Assembly (NCBI RefSeq): GCF_020623625.1
Contig: NC_060200.1
Location: 372,001 to 436,000, forward strand
Length of the DNA: 64,000 nucleotides
Direction: 5' to 3'
From: Saccharomycodes ludwigii
Taxonomy: Eukaryota > Ascomycota > Saccharomycetes > Saccharomycodales > Saccharomycodaceae
Both the position numbers and the translations under genes were made by a program. Positions 51,301 to 59,093 of the stretch are shown here, piece after piece. How positions within the stretch are numbered: position 1 is the first letter of the stretch; each line of letters begins with the position of its first letter. The notes beneath the pieces were generated by a model. That model did no database searches, was not told where the DNA came from, and saw nothing but the letters and a program-made list of their open reading frames with translations.

Positions 51301-52731
51301 CATTTAAAAAATGCCACTGCTTTATTTGAAAGAGCTTGTGATGATATTTCCACGGCTAATATTAAGGAAGCTGTTGATATTATGCTGGAATTGCATTATT
51401 ACCCTAAAGCAATTGAATTTTTATTGAATCTTGCAAATCGCTTTGACAAGGGCAAACAAGCGTACCAATATGTCTCTGATGGTCGTTTGGAACACGATGA
51501 AAGGAAAATCCTTTACGATAAACGTATGATGGTATATGATTTAGTTTTTGAGATTTTGGTTAAATTGGATAATTTAGATTCAAGTAAAGTTAAAAACACT
51601 GATAGATTAAGAAATGATAGTTATAATGTTGTATTAAAATACGACGATAAATTGTTTCATTATAGTTTATACGATTGGTTAGTTTCCCAAAATCAAGAAG
51701 AAAAATTATTGCAAATTGATACCGATTATATTTTGCCTTATTTGCGGGAAAAGGCCTCTAGTTCACTAGACATTTGCAATCTATTGTGGGTTTATCATTC
51801 AAAAAGACAAAACTTTTATGAAGCTGCTTGTATTCTGTACTCTATTGCTATATCCGATTTTGATATCAAATTAGCCAAAAGAATTGAATTTTTATCCAGA
51901 GCAAGTGGATTTTGCAAGGGTATTTGCCCTCCTAGCCAAAGACAACAAATGATTTCATTATCAAGTGATATTAGGGAAGTTTTTCAAGTTTCAGAAGTGC
52001 AAGATGAAATTTTACTTTTAGTTGAAAATGATAGTAGGTTCTTGGAAGGGGGAGATAATATCGCTATTAAAAAAGATCTGCTCAAACAATTAGATGGGAA
52101 AATTTTAAATGTTAGTGATTTATTTAATGATTTTGCTGAGCCGTTAGAGTATTATGAAATTTGTTTGCTAATTTTCAAAATATCTGATTTTAGAGTACAC
52201 GAAGAAATCATGTTAAAATGGCAGCAATTGTTTGATTCATTGAAAAAAGAGGTTTGTAACAGTAATAATACATCAAACGATGCTATCAATGAAGATAATA
52301 GATTACAGTTGGTAAATCTAGTTTCTGGCGTTGTTACAAATATTGGTAAAAAAATACATACTTCAGATTTTGTATTCCCAATTGGAGAACTAATTCCACT
52401 AATTACGGAATTGTTTTATGGGTCGAATGATGGGGAAATAGTTTATTCTGATGAGATAATTAAACCTGGTTTTATTGTAAATATCTTTTTATCCTGCGGT
52501 GTTTCGTATGACAAAATGTATTATGTTTTCAAAGATTTAATTCAGGCCAATGGTTATGTAGTCGGTATTTATAAGAGAGAAATAAATTGGTTAATTAAGA
52601 AATGGTATGAAGAAGATAGAAATTTAAGAGACTTGGTTTCTTATGATCAAATACGTGGCTTAAAAGACGATTACAGTGTTGAAAGTGACCCAATAGAAAA
52701 GTTTATTAAGACCACGGGTAATTGTGTTTAA
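48397..52731 (+). CDS. NUP170: Nuclear pore inner-ring nucleoporin Nup170/Nup157 (Nup155 family)
   Basis: A 1444-residue protein of Nup155-family size (S. cerevisiae Nup170 1502, Nup157 1391). After a disordered Asn/Thr-rich N-terminus, the family segment begins (LELASQYIDNLNELDN, IDRCWITFDSKIVLWNMKQ, KPRPCTFVNTITHLLIVATT), forming the N-terminal beta-propeller. The region FYGIALLVARMTRNLWNKPV leads into the long alpha-solenoid (SFLLVLYDESEVDGFEGQYL, LQERCGSFCSSDDVLGYRAI, WVYHSKRQNFYEAACILY, FLSRASGFCKG, LLKQLDGKILNVSDLFNDFA). These proteins build the NPC inner ring with Nup192/Nup188/Nic96, bind Nup53/Nup59, and help chromatin silencing. One gene here corresponds to the ancestor of NUP170 (YBL079W) and NUP157 (YER105C). 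Confidence 0.97.
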   Translation: MSIYSTPLKAKVSFQMPNENGTNGSSTETKVISNKLSTNGHSNTNNTAAAITNIAPLSNFFSNIMNTRNETVRIKGFNEKPPLELASQYIDNLNELDNNAPILDLNSYYNNGVEYNFSKDIGGLGAFTPFQRSQVINIPEELLKKTNSANTIDSNMGIFSEIDRCWITFDSKIVLWNMKQSGVFQTIDEFKAPIVKISLVKPRPCTFVNTITHLLIVATTQDLNLFAISYDSEEEELSVYNTELSIALNGLIVQDIVVYESTGQIFFTTKDDLNIWEFQYSNTDEWFNAKCSKICLTQSRLSNLVPTSMVNKLSTIFASSSKPEELIQLVIDQSRGIIYTLSNKSVIRAYGITSKNSLESPLISTPEDMKQRISVTSSWRAAILKNEYFKIVKIVPILNKENRNLFLVAITVGGCRLYFNGFINQHNSKKVGALLLESVKFPPVSQEVINQKINSELNTKGKLLPNNLSDSYNFMKYRLQRSSSVLLSTSAASTIISPGIFFCPVEKDAKDGDAKAHKLFVSVPDYGILKNYNKYLENAAFLDTNDEVRAIAPITPLFNATETPYGYCNEFATQYSIEPLQVAVLTDTTLEIYKYRTPDFVFEDLISGSNVLPFVLNYGQAEACSTALFCSCKFNRPESLRSSSLNFFLTGIPGIVDLKPVYKKTGLVSYLMSPAGRPSASASTMSTSSAFAPRTPVKNSITTTSTNSSAVHEETLSEYSMDDVVLSSRFYGIALLVARMTRNLWNKPVFEVFKNCKFDSSNNDKIVVNSVIDNQIISKFSVPRNRIEYYLSSIVVVDDFLNAHSDQLLYTTASLSQFKDKKEELANNAENIAVASMIRLIKSMKEALSFLLVLYDESEVDGFEGQYLAFKDIIKYLSLEVQTKLKDMNFKDLFSLSSLETKTLIRELSSSIINRNLMRGRSIDYITNALQERCGSFCSSDDVLGYRAIEHLKKAKEIGLRDLEALNYHLKNATALFERACDDISTANIKEAVDIMLELHYYPKAIEFLLNLANRFDKGKQAYQYVSDGRLEHDERKILYDKRMMVYDLVFEILVKLDNLDSSKVKNTDRLRNDSYNVVLKYDDKLFHYSLYDWLVSQNQEEKLLQIDTDYILPYLREKASSSLDICNLLWVYHSKRQNFYEAACILYSIAISDFDIKLAKRIEFLSRASGFCKGICPPSQRQQMISLSSDIREVFQVSEVQDEILLLVENDSRFLEGGDNIAIKKDLLKQLDGKILNVSDLFNDFAEPLEYYEICLLIFKISDFRVHEEIMLKWQQLFDSLKKEVCNSNNTSNDAINEDNRLQLVNLVSGVVTNIGKKIHTSDFVFPIGELIPLITELFYGSNDGEIVYSDEIIKPGFIVNIFLSCGVSYDKMYYVFKDLIQANGYVVGIYKREINWLIKKWYEEDRNLRDLVSYDQIRGLKDDYSVESDPIEKFIKTTGNCV

Positions 52732-53243
52732 TTAAAAGTAAAAGCAAAAGGAAAAAGAAAGAGAAAAAAAATTTTTTTTTTTATTGAGTAAATAACATTT
52801 AATGCGATAAGCATGCTAATAATTTTTATGTAAAGTTCAATTTACTTTTTATAACGAATATTGTGATTAAAAATATACAAAGTAACAAATCAACTCTTTG
52901 CTAGCATTTTATACATTATATTATCGAAAGATAAGGCCAATTTTTTTTTATCATTTAAAATGTTAAAAGGCGATGAGCTCACCCATAGTTGACATAGAGA
53001 CAATAGTGAAATAAAGATCAGAACTTAGCATAAACAGCGGTGCCAAATATAGATAGGCTTTTCATGTTTTGTTATTCTTTCTTGGTATTATGAAAATATT
53101 CGCAATGCTATCTGTGATAATTGGTGATATTATAGCGCCATTAGAATCGGGAGAAATTTAAAAAAAAATATATTAATTGTAATTATAGACGATACTAACC
53201 TAAAAAAAAAAGTACATATGTATTTATATATTTATATATGTCA

Positions 53244-53280
<37 letters not shown>

Positions 53281-53366
53281 GAAAAGACTAATAGCTTTAT
53301 ATTTATGTTTTCTCCTTTTCCTTTCACCTTTTTTATTCTTTGCTATCCATGGTCGTAATAATGCAG
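52732..53366. other. Convergent gap between NUP170 and ATG8 with orphan motifs
   Basis: 635 bp between convergent stop codons, so no promoter is expected here. It nevertheless holds a perfect PAC motif (52970-52979) and a perfect branch-point heptamer (53193-53199), both on the + strand. An (AAT)n tract lies at about 53246-53279. I could not define a tRNA, box C/D or H/ACA RNA, or a coding exon from these. Confidence 0.7.
52970..52979 (+). promoter_or_regulatory. PAC motif GCGATGAGCT
   Basis: The ten bases match the PAC element (GCGATGAGNT), bound by Dot6/Tod6 upstream of ribosome-biogenesis and Pol I/III subunit genes. No such gene is adjacent on either side. The ATG inside it opens only a 13-codon frame. 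Confidence 0.45.
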
Positions 53367-53720
53367 TTACAAACCAAATGTATTTTCACCTGAGTATTGA
53401 ACATACAAAAATCCATCTTTATCTTTATGTTCCTCATAAATAGCATGCATTAAAGCAGCAGTAGGCGGCAAAGTATCATTAACAAATATAAAAATAGCTT
53501 TTTCAGGTGGCAACCTAATTCTCTTTCTAATAACATAGACAAACTGACCTACAGTTAGATCATTAGGAACCAAATATTTACGTTTATCAATATCTGGAAT
53601 ATCTGATTTGTCAGCTTTTTCGCAAATAACAGCAATACGGTTCTTAAAATTACGGCGTATTCTTTCAGATTCTTCTTTTCTTTTCTCAAAAGGATAATCG
53701 GATTTAAAAGCTGATTTCAT
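53367..53720 (-). CDS. ATG8: Ubiquitin-like autophagy protein Atg8
   Basis: A 117-residue protein with the complete Atg8/LC3 sequence: [80 protein letters not shown] and [15 protein letters not shown]. Atg4 trims the residue after Gly116; Gly116 is then joined to phosphatidylethanolamine by Atg7-Atg3 with Atg12-Atg5-Atg16, driving phagophore growth and cargo recognition. The removed residue is Leu117 here (Arg in S. cerevisiae). The hydrophobic pockets for AIM motifs are kept. The gene converges with NUP170, as YBL078C does with YBL079W. Confidence 0.99.
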   Translation of the reverse strand: MKSAFKSDYPFEKRKEESERIRRNFKNRIAVICEKADKSDIPDIDKRKYLVPNDLTVGQFVYVIRKRIRLPPEKAIFIFVNDTLPPTAALMHAIYEEHKDKDGFLYVQYSGENTFGL

Positions 53721-54280
53721 CTCTAACTAAACTTTTCTATTTTTTTTTATTTTATTTTTTATTTTGATGTATATATATAGAAAGAGAGATAGTGATTGTT
53801 TCGATAATGTAATAAAATATTTCTGGATAATCTCAATAGGATGATTAACTTGAATAAATCAAGACAAATATAAATTATCTTAAAATATATACTATTGATT
53901 AAAAAAGAAGAACCTTAATTGTATATATATATATATATATATATATTACTAGAAGTATTTTTTTTTTTTTTGCTTTTGTGTAAATTTACAAGATTCATAA
54001 AAGACAAACAAAAAAAACTTGATAAGAAAATGCTTTTAAGGGGGCGGCAAAAACGAGGGGGGCGTTTCAAAGGATAAAATAAAACTTACGATTTCTATCC
54101 GAGATTGCGTACTTCCAGCCATATCTGTTTGTCCGTTTATAATCCATGTCCGAAAATAGACAACATAGTTATTCACCTCATGTGCACGTGACTGTGATTG
54201 GAATAACATCATAATGAATTGAAGGAAAAGGAAAAGGGAAGTGAAAGGTCCAGTATTCATAAAAAAATTGACTTTCATTT
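53721..54280. promoter_or_regulatory. ATG8 upstream region
   Basis: 560 bp between the RTT105 stop and the ATG8 start, both on the minus strand. It holds (TA)n near 53922-53946, an A/T tract near 53959-53971, G-rich runs near 54040-54062, and a Cbf1-type E-box (54185-54192). A 26-codon frame (54067-54147, minus) was examined and not called. Confidence 0.75.
54185..54192. promoter_or_regulatory. E-box CACGTGAC (Cbf1/Pho4-type) upstream of ATG8
   Basis: CACGTGAC, read on the minus strand as GTCACGTG, matches the Cbf1 consensus RTCACRTG and contains the Pho4 core CACGTG. It lies about 465 bp upstream of ATG8 and 90 bp after the RTT105 stop. Confidence 0.4.
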
Positions 54281-54859
54281 TTAAATATTAAAATTCTCTA
54301 ATAAATACTCAATTTCCTCTTGTTCTTTTCTTAACATATCTTCTAGTTTGTCTTGTTCTGCAACATATTCCATAATATCTGAATCATTATCAGCCTCGTC
54401 ATCCATGCCTGGTAGGTTGGTAGTAATGGCATTGGCTTTACTACCATAATCATCTTCCAGTACCACTTCATATTCCCTCCCTATTTTATTTAAAGCCTTT
54501 AATTCCCTTTCTCTTTCATTCTCTGCAATAAATCTACCCATATTATCTATGCCTCCCCTTTTTGTTATCATTTTCTGTTCTTTTAAATCCCTTCTGCGTT
54601 CTTGCGCAATTAACTTGTTATTATTATTGAAATGTGTTTTATTGATATTCAACAATGTGTTTGATTTGTTTTTTCTCTCTAATATTATTTTGTCGTATAA
54701 TTCTGTGTTCACTTCTGCCATTGAAGGTTCAGTGATATAGCTATTGGAAAAATTGACGGAAGCTTGTTTGTTTAATGTACTATCTGAATTAATATTTGGT
54801 GGTAGCATGGTTGGGTTCTTTATTGATGATGATGATGGACTTAAATTATAATATAACAT
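54281..54859 (-). CDS. RTT105: Probable RPA chaperone/regulator Rtt105
   Basis: A 192-residue charged protein. The first third is Ser/Asn-rich. The middle carries a basic helix (IAQERRRDLKEQKMITKRGG, then NERERELKALNKIGREYEVV), and the C-terminus is acidic and helical (DIMEYVAEQDKLEDMLRKEQ, EEIEYLLENFNI). Length is close to S. cerevisiae Rtt105 (208 residues). The call depends mainly on synteny: between the NUP170/NUP157 region and the SSA gene, on the minus strand here, corresponding to YER104W between YER105C and YER103W. Rtt105 binds RPA, helps its nuclear import and its loading on single-stranded DNA at forks. An MCB lies upstream, fitting an S-phase role. A downstream ATG at residue 18 is an alternative start. 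Confidence 0.68.
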   Translation of the reverse strand: MLYYNLSPSSSSIKNPTMLPPNINSDSTLNKQASVNFSNSYITEPSMAEVNTELYDKIILERKNKSNTLLNINKTHFNNNNKLIAQERRRDLKEQKMITKRGGIDNMGRFIAENERERELKALNKIGREYEVVLEDDYGSKANAITTNLPGMDDEADNDSDIMEYVAEQDKLEDMLRKEQEEIEYLLENFNI

Positions 54860-55194
54860 TATTCTTATTTCTACCTTTAGTTTTATTAATCAGATGTTGT
54901 TTTTATTTTTTTTATTTTTAAATTGATGTAAATATTATTTGAGAAATGGTCGGTTATGTGTATATTAATAAAACTACGTAGAAGTACTTTAACTTTAATT
55001 AATAACAATTTTTAAACCAAAAAAAAAAAAAAAAAAAAAAAAAAACGCGTTTCAATTAAAAAAAAAAAAAAATAAAAAAATTAAAATTTAATAGAAAAAT
55101 AAAATATAACAAGATACAACCAAAACTGTATATAATATACGATTAAGCAATACGCATTTTAATTTTTTAAAATAAATAAATATACAAAAAGGGG

Positions 55195-55228
<34 letters not shown>

Positions 55229-55237
55229 ATAATATCA
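54860..55237. promoter_or_regulatory. RTT105 upstream region
   Basis: 378 bp between the ILS1 stop and the RTT105 start. It contains long A tracts (about 55019-55045 and 55197-55225) and an MCB at 55045-55050. No other gene seen. Confidence 0.8.
55045..55050. promoter_or_regulatory. MCB ACGCGT upstream of RTT105
   Basis: A perfect ACGCGT immediately follows a long A tract, 186 bp before the RTT105 start. MBF sites of this type drive G1/S expression of replication genes. Confidence 0.55.
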
Positions 55238-58200
55238 TCACAATTTGAAAATCTTTAATTTGAAAATAGTATCATTAATGGATTGTTCTTCATCAGCGAT
55301 AACATTCGTCTTCAAGCCATCATACTTCTTAATTTCAGATCTACAAGTCTTAGACAAAGTATCATAATATTCTTTGACAATATCATCAAAATTAATGGTA
55401 TCCTTAATTAGTTCGTATTCAACTAAGACATCATCAGTGGCCTCTAAGCCACACTTCTTTCTTAATTTTTGAACTCTGTTAATGATTTCTCTTGCTAAAC
55501 CTTCGTTCTTCAACTCAGGGTAGATCTTGGTGTCTAAAATAATCAAAACATCCTGGTCAGTTCTAGTTTCTAAACCTTCCTCGACCACAGACTCTGGTAA
55601 AGTTCTGATAACAGTTAGGTCACCACTAACTAATTTAATACCAGCAACCTCTATCGTACCATTCTTTAAATAGCACTGGACATCATGGGTGGTTAAATTT
55701 GGTAAAGCATCCTTAACCTTCTTAACATCCTTCTTTAATTTCTTACCCAAAACTGGCCAATCAGCAGCTGCCTTGTATTCAATATGGTATTTTTCTTCAT
55801 CCGAAGTAATAACTAAATCACGAATATTCAATTCTTCAACAATGTATTTCTGCAAAGATTCAATGTCAGATAAATATTGTTTATCACTGTGCAAAATAAC
55901 CAAAGTTTTTAACGGGGTCTTCAAAGAAATCATTTTCTTTTCACGAATATTTCTACCCAATTCAATAACGCTTTGCATTCTGGAAACTGCTAATTCAATT
56001 TTAGTGTCAAAAAATTCTTTTCTGACAACTGGATAGGACAAGAAATGAACTGAGTTAGCGTTTTCACCAAACTGAGCCAATATATTTTTTGGAATATATT
56101 CTTTCAACCTCAAGTAGATATTATCTGATAAAAATGGCGTAAATGGAGCCATAGCGCGAACAAAGGTGAATAAAGCTTCAAATAAAGTGTTCAACGCTTT
56201 AATACAATCATCTACACCATCTTCACCCTTCAAACGACGTCTATTAAATCTAATATACCAATTTGTTAATTGATCAATAAAATCTAATAATTTGGGAACA
56301 ACAGTGTACAATTTGTAGGCAGTCATTTCTTGGTGGATAAATTGAACCAAACTCTGTAAGGAAGCCAAAAGCCATCTGTCCATAACATTGTCAGATTTTA
56401 CCTCTGGATCATATTTAAAACCAATCTCATGAGTCTTATTCAACAATTGAATTTGGCCTTCCAAAAATTTGAAGGAATTCCACCATGGTAATAAAACTTT
56501 GGAAACAACTTCCTTTACACCTTCCTCCTTAAATTTCAAACTCTCAGCTTTCAAGACAGGGGAGTTGATTAAATATAATCTTAAAGCGTCAGCACCGTAT
56601 TTATTCAAAATAATATTTGGATCTGGGTAATTCTTTAAACTTTTGGACATTTTTCTACCATCCGCGGCTAAAACAATACCAGAAACAATAACATTCTTAT
56701 AAGGAACCTCGCCAAATAAATGACAGCCCAAAACACCCAAAGTGTAAAACCAGCCCCTTGTTTGATCCAAACCTTCGGAAATAAAATTGGCTGGAACTCT
56801 ATCTTGAAATTTTTCAGTGTTTTCAAATGGATAATGTTGAGAAGCATATGGCATTGAACCGGATTCAAACCAACAATCAAAAACTTCTTCAATTCTCTTC
56901 AAGTCGCCTTTACCCTTTTTGGATGGAATCGTAATGTGGTCAATAGTATCACGATGTAAATCAGTAATATCTTGGACACCAGATAATTTTTTCAATTCTT
57001 CGATAGAACCAATACAAACTACCTCTTCAAAATCTTCAGAAACCCATAGTGGAATTGGAGTACCCCAATATCTATTTCTGGAGACATTCCAGTCACGAGC
57101 ATTGGCAATCCAGTTGGAAAATCTTTTTTCCTTAATATTTGATGGAACCCAATTGGATTTCGAAACAGAATCTAAAAATTTATTGATAATAGGCTTAACA
57201 CGGACAAACCAGGCTGGAACAGTCCTGTATAACAACGGAGTATCAGATCTCCAACAGAACGGATAGCTATGGCGAATCTGGGAAGCCAGTAATAAGTTCC
57301 CACTTTCAGTTAGGTATTTAATAATTAATTTATCTGCGTCTTTGACATAAACACCTTGGAAATCAGAAACTTCCTTAGTGAACTTACCGGCATCGTCAAC
57401 TGGGTTTGGAGCAACGGTATCCTCGCTGATGATACCATTGGACAAACAAGCATTGTAATCTTCTTCACCAAAAGCAGGAGCATTGTGAACAACACCTGTA
57501 CCAGAATCATTAGAAACATAGCCGTCAGAAATAACCCGGAAAGCTCTCTCTCCAAAGTCTTTAACAAAATATGGGAACAATGGTTCATATTTTAGGCCAA
57601 CTAAATCCTTGCCTTTAAATTTCTCAACAACCTTATACTTTTCACCTTTTGGCTTTTTGTATAAGTTCTTAATTAAAGATTCCATCAAAATAAAATATCT
57701 GTCCCTTTTTTCATCGTAAATCTTAACATACTCAAAATCAGGGTTAACACATAGGGATAAATTAGAAGGTAAAGTCCATGGTGTGGTGGTCCAAGCAACA
57801 ATTTGTGTCTTCTCTTGGCCAACAACATTGAAACCAATAGTGACAGCAGGGTCGTTTACATCCTTATAGTTTTGTTGAGCTTCAAAATTACTTAGTGGAG
57901 TAGTACAGCCGGTAGAATAAGGCATAACCCTGTAACCTCTGTAAACTTGTTCTTTATTATACAATTGTTGAAAAGCCCACCAGACAGATTCCATAAAACT
58001 TGGATACATGGTCTTATAATCATTGTCAAAATCAATCCAACGCCCTAAACGGCCAATAGTTTGTCGCCATTCATCAGCATAAGTCATAACAATGGCTCTA
58101 CATTCGTTATTATAATTATCCAAACCAAATTTGAAAACATCTTCTTTACATGTGATATTTAATTTTTTGTCAATAATATGTTCAATTGGTAACCCATGAG

Positions 58201-58450
58201 TGTCCCAACCAAATCTTCTTTCAACGTGATATCCATTCATAGTAGCATATCTTGGAACAATATCCTTGGTGGTGGAGGCTAAAATATGTCCATAATGAGG
58301 TGTACCGGTGGCAAATGGGGGGCCATCAAAAAATGAAAATTCTGGCTTACCTTCAGTTAATTTTAAAGAAGTTTGAAATGCGTTGATTTCGTTCCAATTT
58401 TGTAAAATTCTTTCTTCCTCCTTTGGGAAGGAAAAAGGTTGATGAGACAT
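55238..58450 (-). CDS. ILS1: Cytosolic isoleucyl-tRNA synthetase
   Basis: A 1070-residue class I synthetase (1072 in S. cerevisiae). The HIGH-type signature is GTPHYGHIL (about residues 49-57) and the KMSKS loop is GRKMSKSLKNYPDPN (about 599-613). Other family landmarks are FGWDTHGLPIEH, the CP1 editing domain (QIVAWTTTPWTLPSNLSLCV; GTGVVHNAPAFGEEDYNAC), DCWFESGSMPYASQHYPF, SEGLDQTRGWFYTLGVLG and NWYIRFNRRRLKG. It charges tRNA(Ile) and edits Val-tRNA(Ile). No mitochondrial presequence is visible, so it is the cytosolic enzyme. It sits between RTT105 and SSA as expected for YBL076C. Codon use is regular and GC is higher than in neighbours, fitting strong expression. A Gcn4 site lies upstream. 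Confidence 0.99.
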   Translation of the reverse strand: MSHQPFSFPKEEERILQNWNEINAFQTSLKLTEGKPEFSFFDGPPFATGTPHYGHILASTTKDIVPRYATMNGYHVERRFGWDTHGLPIEHIIDKKLNITCKEDVFKFGLDNYNNECRAIVMTYADEWRQTIGRLGRWIDFDNDYKTMYPSFMESVWWAFQQLYNKEQVYRGYRVMPYSTGCTTPLSNFEAQQNYKDVNDPAVTIGFNVVGQEKTQIVAWTTTPWTLPSNLSLCVNPDFEYVKIYDEKRDRYFILMESLIKNLYKKPKGEKYKVVEKFKGKDLVGLKYEPLFPYFVKDFGERAFRVISDGYVSNDSGTGVVHNAPAFGEEDYNACLSNGIISEDTVAPNPVDDAGKFTKEVSDFQGVYVKDADKLIIKYLTESGNLLLASQIRHSYPFCWRSDTPLLYRTVPAWFVRVKPIINKFLDSVSKSNWVPSNIKEKRFSNWIANARDWNVSRNRYWGTPIPLWVSEDFEEVVCIGSIEELKKLSGVQDITDLHRDTIDHITIPSKKGKGDLKRIEEVFDCWFESGSMPYASQHYPFENTEKFQDRVPANFISEGLDQTRGWFYTLGVLGCHLFGEVPYKNVIVSGIVLAADGRKMSKSLKNYPDPNIILNKYGADALRLYLINSPVLKAESLKFKEEGVKEVVSKVLLPWWNSFKFLEGQIQLLNKTHEIGFKYDPEVKSDNVMDRWLLASLQSLVQFIHQEMTAYKLYTVVPKLLDFIDQLTNWYIRFNRRRLKGEDGVDDCIKALNTLFEALFTFVRAMAPFTPFLSDNIYLRLKEYIPKNILAQFGENANSVHFLSYPVVRKEFFDTKIELAVSRMQSVIELGRNIREKKMISLKTPLKTLVILHSDKQYLSDIESLQKYIVEELNIRDLVITSDEEKYHIEYKAAADWPVLGKKLKKDVKKVKDALPNLTTHDVQCYLKNGTIEVAGIKLVSGDLTVIRTLPESVVEEGLETRTDQDVLIILDTKIYPELKNEGLAREIINRVQKLRKKCGLEATDDVLVEYELIKDTINFDDIVKEYYDTLSKTCRSEIKKYDGLKTNVIADEEQSINDTIFKLKIFKL

Positions 58451-58642
58451 ACTTACCGTATTATAGTAATATATATTTTATTTTTTTTATTTTATTTTTT
58501 TATTTTATTTTTTTCAAAAAGACAAAATCAAGATTTTTATAGAAATAAAATACATCGTTAGTGTTGAAAGAAAAGAAAAAAGAAATAAAAAAATTTTTTT
58601 TCTTTTTTTCGTTTATTAAATATTTTTCTCTTGAGAGTTGAG

Positions 58643-58676
<34 letters not shown>

Positions 58677-59093
58677 TAATAAACTGACTCATTCTCCCAG
58701 CGGACAAAAAAAAAAACATATATGTATGTTATATATATATATTAGAAATATTTTACTAACAGCTTGTAAAAGTAATGTACTTTTAAATTCTTTAGATTTA
58801 AAGCAAACAGATAAAAATGATGTGCTCACATTGGGCCACCCTCATCTTAAACCTTCTACTCAAATAATCAAATTAAACAAAAAATACCATCAAAGATAAC
58901 ACTATTTTTAAAATAATTATAAACAGCTACACAGATATAATAAAAAAAAAAAAAAAAGAAAAAAAAGAGAAATAGATGAACAGAAATAAAATCATTAACC
59001 GTAAAATATGAAAAAGAATAAATCATTAAAAAAACCTAGTCAGTGATCAAGAAAAAAGAGAAAAAATACCACGCCTCTTACATTACTAAAGAA
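58451..59093. promoter_or_regulatory. ILS1 upstream region
   Basis: 643 bp between the SSA stop and the ILS1 start, with T-rich pentamer repeats next to ILS1 (58480-58516), A/T tracts near 58589-58610 and 58646-58670, and a Gcn4-type site at 58685-58691. No RNA gene seen. Confidence 0.8.
58685..58691. promoter_or_regulatory. Gcn4 site TGACTCA upstream of ILS1
   Basis: A perfect TGACTCA lies 235 bp before the ILS1 start. Gcn4 activates amino-acid and several aminoacyl-tRNA synthetase genes under general amino acid control. Confidence 0.6.

Noticed and set aside
54067-54147. A 26-codon minus-strand frame (MDYKRTNRYGWKYAISDRN...) containing GTAAGT, possible first exon before ATG8
   Set aside because: I found no TACTAAC-like branch point or matching second exon downstream, Atg8 is complete without it, and the frame is very short.
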